Source of the DNA: an uncultured Roseivirga sp. | GTDB lineage: Bacteria > Bacteroidota > Bacteroidia > Cytophagales > Cyclobacteriaceae | DNA: 56,301 nucleotides | Assembly (NCBI GenBank): GCA_947493005.1 | Contig: CANLOY010000014.1 | Span: forward strand, 1 to 56,301 | Direction: 5' to 3' | Shown here: positions 52,676 to 56,301 of the stretch, piece after piece | Layout: every line of letters begins with the position of its first letter | Position numbering within the stretch: the first letter of the stretch is position 1 | The notes under the pieces: generated by a model | What the model was told of the DNA's origin: nothing | The model's database searches: none | What the model saw: only the letters and a program-made list of their open reading frames with translations | Translations under genes and position numbers: made by a program

Positions 52676-53644
52676 ATGAAAGCACCTTTTTCAACCTTAA
52701 ACTTAGAGCCTTTATTGGCTCTTTTTTTATGCTTTTCAGTTCTCTCTTGTAGCAATCAGTCTGAGCATTCAAAGGCTAATATTCCTGACACACCCTACCT
52801 TATAGTACTGGGTGTAGCTCAAGATGCGGGATACCCACAAGCAGGACAGCAAGAGGAATGGCAATTGATCAAAGGTAGAAAAGCAAGAAGAAAGTATGCA
52901 GTGTCACTAGGCCTTGTTGATCCCACTACTAATCAAAGGTGGCTTTTTGAAGCTACACCTGACTTCAAGGAACAACTTCAGATGATGGATCAGATTTCTG
53001 CAACTTCCAATTATCCATATGATGGAATCTTCCTTACCCATGCTCACATGGGTCATTATACTGGTTTAATGCACCTCGGAAGAGAAGTGATGGGAACAAA
53101 AGATGTTCCTGTTTACGCAATGCCTAAAATGAGCCATTTTCTCAAAAACAATGGCCCCTGGAGTCAGCTCATATCACTCCAAAACATTACCCTGAGGCCT
53201 CTCTCTAATGGGGCATCAACACAGGTCGGAAAATTTAAAGTAACACCATTACAAGTACCACACAGGGATGAATACAGTGAGACTGTCGGGTTCAAAATAG
53301 AATCAGATAAAAAGTCTTTATTGTTTATACCAGATATAGACAAGTGGAGTAAATGGGACATGGACATCAGGAAAGTTATTGAAACAGTAGATGTAGCACT
53401 ATTAGATGCTTCTTTTTTCAAAGATGGAGAGATTCCGGGAAGGGCTATGAGTGAAATTCCACACCCTTTTGTAGAAGAGAGTATGGAACTCTTTAAGAAC
53501 CTTTCCGATTCTGATAAATCAAAAATTCATTTTATACATTTTAACCATACCAACCCTCTGATCTTTTCTGATAGTCCCGAATATAAATTTGTGATCCAGT
53601 CAGGTTTTCAAGTAGCCCATGAAGGTCAAATCTTCGAATTCTAA
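52676..53644 (+). CDS. PqqB-like metallo-beta-lactamase-fold lipoprotein
   Basis: The 322-residue protein has a lipobox (CFSVLSCSNQS, Cys25). Its body resembles PqqB: YLIVLGVAQDAGYPQAG at 41-57, FEATPDFKEQL, FLTHAHMGHYTGLMHLGRE (His122, His124, His127; the Asp of a standard HxHxDH is Gly), LFIPDIDKWSKWD and HFNHTNPLIFSDSPEYKF near the end. PqqB acts in pyrroloquinoline quinone formation in other bacteria, but no other pqq genes are present and this protein is lipidated, thus extracytoplasmic. Substrate unknown. Confidence 0.85.
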   Translation: MKAPFSTLNLEPLLALFLCFSVLSCSNQSEHSKANIPDTPYLIVLGVAQDAGYPQAGQQEEWQLIKGRKARRKYAVSLGLVDPTTNQRWLFEATPDFKEQLQMMDQISATSNYPYDGIFLTHAHMGHYTGLMHLGREVMGTKDVPVYAMPKMSHFLKNNGPWSQLISLQNITLRPLSNGASTQVGKFKVTPLQVPHRDEYSETVGFKIESDKKSLLFIPDIDKWSKWDMDIRKVIETVDVALLDASFFKDGEIPGRAMSEIPHPFVEESMELFKNLSDSDKSKIHFIHFNHTNPLIFSDSPEYKFVIQSGFQVAHEGQIFEF

Positions 53645-53808
53645 TTCCAATTAACCCTCTTCGTTCCCAAAATAAGACTCACGACCTAGCATGAGAAAGG
53701 TTCTATCAACATAAACCTCATCCAGCTAGTCTAATCAACATTTTTAGAAAATAATCATGATGGGTATGCAGTTTGTATATTTTCGTTTAACCAAAAACAA
53801 AATATACT

Positions 53809-54633
53809 ATGGATTTAGAAAAATACTGGGATAAAGGCGTAGACCTAATAATGGATCGTGGACCTCAAATCCTTTTAGCCATTATCGTTCTGATAATAGG
53901 ACTTCGCCTTATCAAGTTTGTGATCAAACTATTAAACAAGGGCTTTGAAGCAAAGAACCTTGACCCAACGTTAAGACCTTTTCTTTCCAACCTTATCAAC
54001 TGGGGACTAAAAGTTCTGCTGATTGTCAGTGTGGCTGGAATGGTTGGAATAGCCAACACTTCTTTTGTTGCCATAATTGGTGCTGCTGGTTTGGCAATTG
54101 GTTTTGCCTTACAAGGAACACTCGCAAACTTTGCTGGTGGTGTGCTGATTTTAATATTTAAGCCTTTCAAGGTAGGTGATTTAATCGATGCCCAGGGATA
54201 CCTTGGAGTAGTTGAAGAAATAGAAATCTTTGTTACCAAGATTTTAACACCAGACAATAGACTTGTAATTATTCCAAATGGTGCTTTGTCAAACGGCAGT
54301 TTGAAGAACCTGACAGCTAAAAACAAGGTTCGTGTCGATCTTACTATTGGCATCGCTTATGATGAAGATGTGAAACAAGCACGTAATTTATTAGTTGATG
54401 TAATGAACAAGCATGACAAAGTGCTTCAAGACCCAGCTCCTTTTGTAGGGGTTTCAGAACTGGCCGATAGCGCTATTAATTTGGCAGTGAGGCCTTGGTG
54501 TGACCCTGCTGATTATTGGGATGTTTATTTCGACATCTTAGAAGGATCTAAAGATGCGCTAGACCAAGCAGGCATTACAATACCATTCCCTCAAAGAGAT
54601 GTGCACTTATATCAGCACAACGAGCAAGGGTAA
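53809..54633 (+). CDS. Small-conductance mechanosensitive channel (MscS family)
   Basis: The 274-residue inner-membrane protein has three membrane helices (about 17-37, 62-80, 83-115), the pore helix with AIIGAAGLAIGFALQGTLAN, the beta domain (VGDLIDAQGYLGVVEEIEIF, RLVIIPNGALSNGSLKN) and the C-terminal alpha/beta domain (VRPWCDPADYWDVYFD). It opens on membrane tension during osmotic downshock. Length and motifs are those of standard MscS. It is a single gene followed by a terminator. Confidence 0.95.
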   Translation: MDLEKYWDKGVDLIMDRGPQILLAIIVLIIGLRLIKFVIKLLNKGFEAKNLDPTLRPFLSNLINWGLKVLLIVSVAGMVGIANTSFVAIIGAAGLAIGFALQGTLANFAGGVLILIFKPFKVGDLIDAQGYLGVVEEIEIFVTKILTPDNRLVIIPNGALSNGSLKNLTAKNKVRVDLTIGIAYDEDVKQARNLLVDVMNKHDKVLQDPAPFVGVSELADSAINLAVRPWCDPADYWDVYFDILEGSKDALDQAGITIPFPQRDVHLYQHNEQG

Positions 54634-54655
54634 GGCACATCTGTGATTAACTATA

Positions 54656-54686
54656 CCCCATCTACAAATAGCAGGTGGGGTTTTTT
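54656..54686 (+). terminator. Terminator of the mscS-like gene
   Basis: CCCCATCT pairs with AGGTGGGG (one G-T pair) over a 9-nt loop and is followed by TTTTTT. Confidence 0.75.
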
Positions 54687-54758
54687 AGTTTTAGTTTAAA
54701 ATAAATTATATTTAAAATTAATTATTAAACATTTATTAAGTAGTCACTATCAGTAAAC

Positions 54759-56063
54759 ATGAAAAAGATTCTATTACTCTCAACACTCATTGCAATTTCA
54801 TCATCTCTGAACGCGCAAAACTTAACACAGGGACTCATTGGCCATTGGCCATTAGACGGAAACGCAAATGACATTTCAGGATCTAATAATGGAACAATAA
54901 CCGGAGCTTGGTTTGTCAATGACAGGTTTTCTAACTCTTCAAAAGCTATCCACTTCGGAAGTGGAGATTATATTTCTATCCCTAGCATTGGTAGTCACAG
55001 CAAAATTTCATTTTCTTTTTGGGTAAAAATCAACCAAACTCCAACGAGCTCAAGTGTATTTTTAGATTATGGAGACCGTAGAGCTATTGTAAATTTCACT
55101 TCCAACACTAACACATTAAGATTCTGGGGATACAACTCAAGTAATCAAGTCATATGGAGTCCCCAACCTCAAGACCAGCTGACCACAGGCACCTGGCACC
55201 ATATAGTAGCCACCATGGATTGGGATAATAAATTAGGATCATTTTACATTGATGGAACTGCAATACAAGAAAATGTTGCCATTAGCGGAACAGCTCCTGC
55301 CAGTGGGACACATCTTTTTCTGGGTGGCGAAAACGGTACTCAATACAGCATTTTCGATGGAGACATGGATGATATGCGCGTTTATAATAGAATACTCAGC
55401 AGTACTGAAATCGGTCAACTATACAACTATGATCCCAACGCCACTTGGGAAGTAGTTGCGAATGGGATTGCCTACTCTAATGGTAATGTAGGTATTGGTA
55501 CAACTTCTCCTACCAAGCCTCTGTCGGTAAATGGAGATATCGGGCTTAAAAACAACGGTTGGATTACTTTCAAAAATAGTTCTGGGTCGAATGATGATGG
55601 TATTATAAATTATAACAACACTCATAGACTTAGATTAAACTATGGAGCCGGTGGTTTTTTGATTACTAAATCTGCAACCAACATACTATTTGCAAATGAT
55701 TTAGGAAATGTAGGTATAGGTACCACAAACCCTAATCACAAACTAGAAGTCAACGGCACTATCCGTACTAAGAAGGTGAAAGTAGAAATCAATCACTGGC
55801 CAGATTATGTATTCTCAGACAATTATAAGCTTCGAGACATCAAGGCATTAGAAGCTTTCATCAAAACGAATAAGCACCTTCCCGAGGTTCCTTCTGCAAA
55901 AGAAGTGGAGGCCAATGGCTTAGACCTTGGAACTATGGATGCTACACTCTTAAAGAAGGTGGAAGAACTAACTCTCTATATGATTGTGATGAAGAAAGAG
56001 ATAGAAGCCTTGAAGAAGGAGAATAAGAAATTGAGTGATGAGGTGAAAAAGGTGAGGAAGTAA
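54759..56063 (+). CDS. Secreted LamG-domain protein with tail-fibre-type C-terminus
   Basis: The 434-residue protein has a signal peptide (MKKILLLSTLIAISSSLNAQ) and a LamG/concanavalin-A-like domain (about 25-225: GLIGHWPLDGNANDISGSNN, TGTWHHIVATMDWDNK, DGDMDDMRVYNRILSSTEIG). Two GIGTT repeats follow (NVGIGTTSPTKPLSVNGDIG and NVGIGTTNPNHKLEVNGTIR). The C-terminal segment has a form common in Bacteroidota surface proteins (IKTNKHLPEVPSAKEVEANG, then a coiled coil KKVEELTLYMIVMKKEIEAL). It probably trimerises like phage tail fibres. Function unknown. Confidence 0.85.
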   Translation: MKKILLLSTLIAISSSLNAQNLTQGLIGHWPLDGNANDISGSNNGTITGAWFVNDRFSNSSKAIHFGSGDYISIPSIGSHSKISFSFWVKINQTPTSSSVFLDYGDRRAIVNFTSNTNTLRFWGYNSSNQVIWSPQPQDQLTTGTWHHIVATMDWDNKLGSFYIDGTAIQENVAISGTAPASGTHLFLGGENGTQYSIFDGDMDDMRVYNRILSSTEIGQLYNYDPNATWEVVANGIAYSNGNVGIGTTSPTKPLSVNGDIGLKNNGWITFKNSSGSNDDGIINYNNTHRLRLNYGAGGFLITKSATNILFANDLGNVGIGTTNPNHKLEVNGTIRTKKVKVEINHWPDYVFSDNYKLRDIKALEAFIKTNKHLPEVPSAKEVEANGLDLGTMDATLLKKVEELTLYMIVMKKEIEALKKENKKLSDEVKKVRK

Positions 56064-56068
56064 TTAGC

Positions 56069-56168
56069 CGTCATTGTGAGGACATGGGACGAAGCAATCT
56101 CCATGTAGTTTCACGAGACCTAATATGGAGATTCTATCACCTTTCGTTCCTCAAGGCTCAGAATGGCG
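56069..56168. repeat. Palindromic REP-like pair
   Basis: The left arm 56069-56104 (from CGTCATTGTGAGG to GAAGCAATCTCCAT) and the right arm 56124-56168 (reverse complement from CGCCATTCTGAGCC to AGAATCTCCAT) are imperfect inverted copies, with a short spacer. Each arm resembles the single elements at 10296 and 43590. Confidence 0.6.
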
Positions 56169-56182
56169 ACTGGGAGAGGCAT

Positions 56183-56216
56183 AAAAAAAGGGCTCCGAAT
56201 AATCGGAGCCCTTTCT
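56183..56216 (+). terminator. Bidirectional terminator after the LamG gene
   Basis: GGGCTCCGA and TCGGAGCCC form a perfect 9-bp stem with loop ATAA, preceded by AAAAAAA and followed by TTTCT. It lies 8 nt before the terminal repeat. Confidence 0.8.
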
Positions 56217-56224
56217 ATATTCTG

Positions 56225-56298
56225 TGTCTTGTCCTGAAATAAGTTGACACAATTGAGCTTTATTATGTCAACAGATTCAGGATCAATAAATAAGCGAA
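56225..56298. repeat. Terminal inverted repeat (probable IS terminus), right copy
   Basis: Exact reverse complement of 1-74. It starts TGTCTTGTCCTGAAATAAG and runs to the end of the window except for three bases. It is interpreted as the beginning of an insertion sequence that continues outside the window. Confidence 0.6.
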
Positions 56299-56301
56299 CC
56301 C

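Noticed and set aside
52676-53644. Reading the PqqB-like gene as part of a PQQ biosynthesis cluster
   Set aside because: No pqqA-type Glu/Tyr peptide, pqqC, pqqD or pqqE gene is present, and the protein is lipidated.
53865-54353. 162-residue minus-strand frame opposite the MscS gene
   Set aside because: It lies wholly inside a gene with clear MscS motifs and shows no domain of its own.
1-56301. CRISPR array, prophage or integrative element cargo
   Set aside because: No regularly spaced repeats, no cas, capsid, integrase or conjugation genes were found; the tail-fibre-like protein at the right end is a common Bacteroidota surface protein.

Overview
The window looks like a chromosomal contig from a marine-type Bacteroidota, most probably order Cytophagales (Roseivirga/Fulvivirga-like; this placement is inference). 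Supporting signs are a FecI/FecR/TonB-receptor locus with an STN domain, a type IX secretion sorting domain, DUF6090, DUF5916, DUF6503 and DUF4097 proteins, a PadR plus FtsX-like permease pair, weak Shine-Dalgarno sites and AT-rich DNA. Both ends of the window carry the same 74-bp sequence in inverted orientation (1-74 and 56225-56298). It has the form of one terminus of an insertion sequence, so the contig probably stops inside two inverted copies of one element.

Layout. 0-5.5 kb: tRNA-Val and an ECF sigma / FecR / TonB-receptor operon with a second FecR behind the receptor. 5.5-11.5 kb: murF, a secreted FG-GAP/T9SS protein, and an omega-amidase next to a methionine-type aminotransferase. 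11.5-23.4 kb: regulators (LytTR, MocR, AraC), a DUF5916 outer-membrane protein, DinB and DJ-1/PfpI proteins, two DUF6090 membrane proteins around a secreted protein, a trypsin-like protease, a secreted HExxH protein and a ceramidase-like membrane protein.

23.5-32.6 kb is the most unusual part: eleven closely packed genes on one strand. Three of them carry Rieske [2Fe-2S] domains fused to different partners: a glutamate-synthase-type FMN domain, a ferric-reductase-like membrane domain and a pyruvate-oxidase-like ThDP enzyme. Malic enzyme, small membrane proteins, a Cys/His-motif membrane protein, DUF427, a zinc ribbon and a DUF5996-like protein complete the set. The content suggests a membrane-linked redox route, for example malate to pyruvate to an acetyl product with electrons passing through Rieske centres to a heme membrane protein. 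This is inference.

32.7-48.3 kb: SRPBCC and esterase genes, an AGCS symporter, the PadR/permease pair, a def-ruvX-hemerythrin group, a C-terminal processing protease, small secreted proteins, a CxCC-motif lipoprotein, a possible small RNA and a nitrilase. 48.3-52.3 kb: a LolA-like protein and an ECF sigma operon with an anti-sigma-like HEAT protein and two DUF4097 proteins. 52.5-53.6 kb: a 57-residue peptide gene ending in CVGCGS, 2 nt upstream of a PqqB-like lipoprotein. 53.8-56.1 kb: an MscS channel and a LamG/tail-fibre-type secreted protein. Several small palindromic repeats are scattered through the window.
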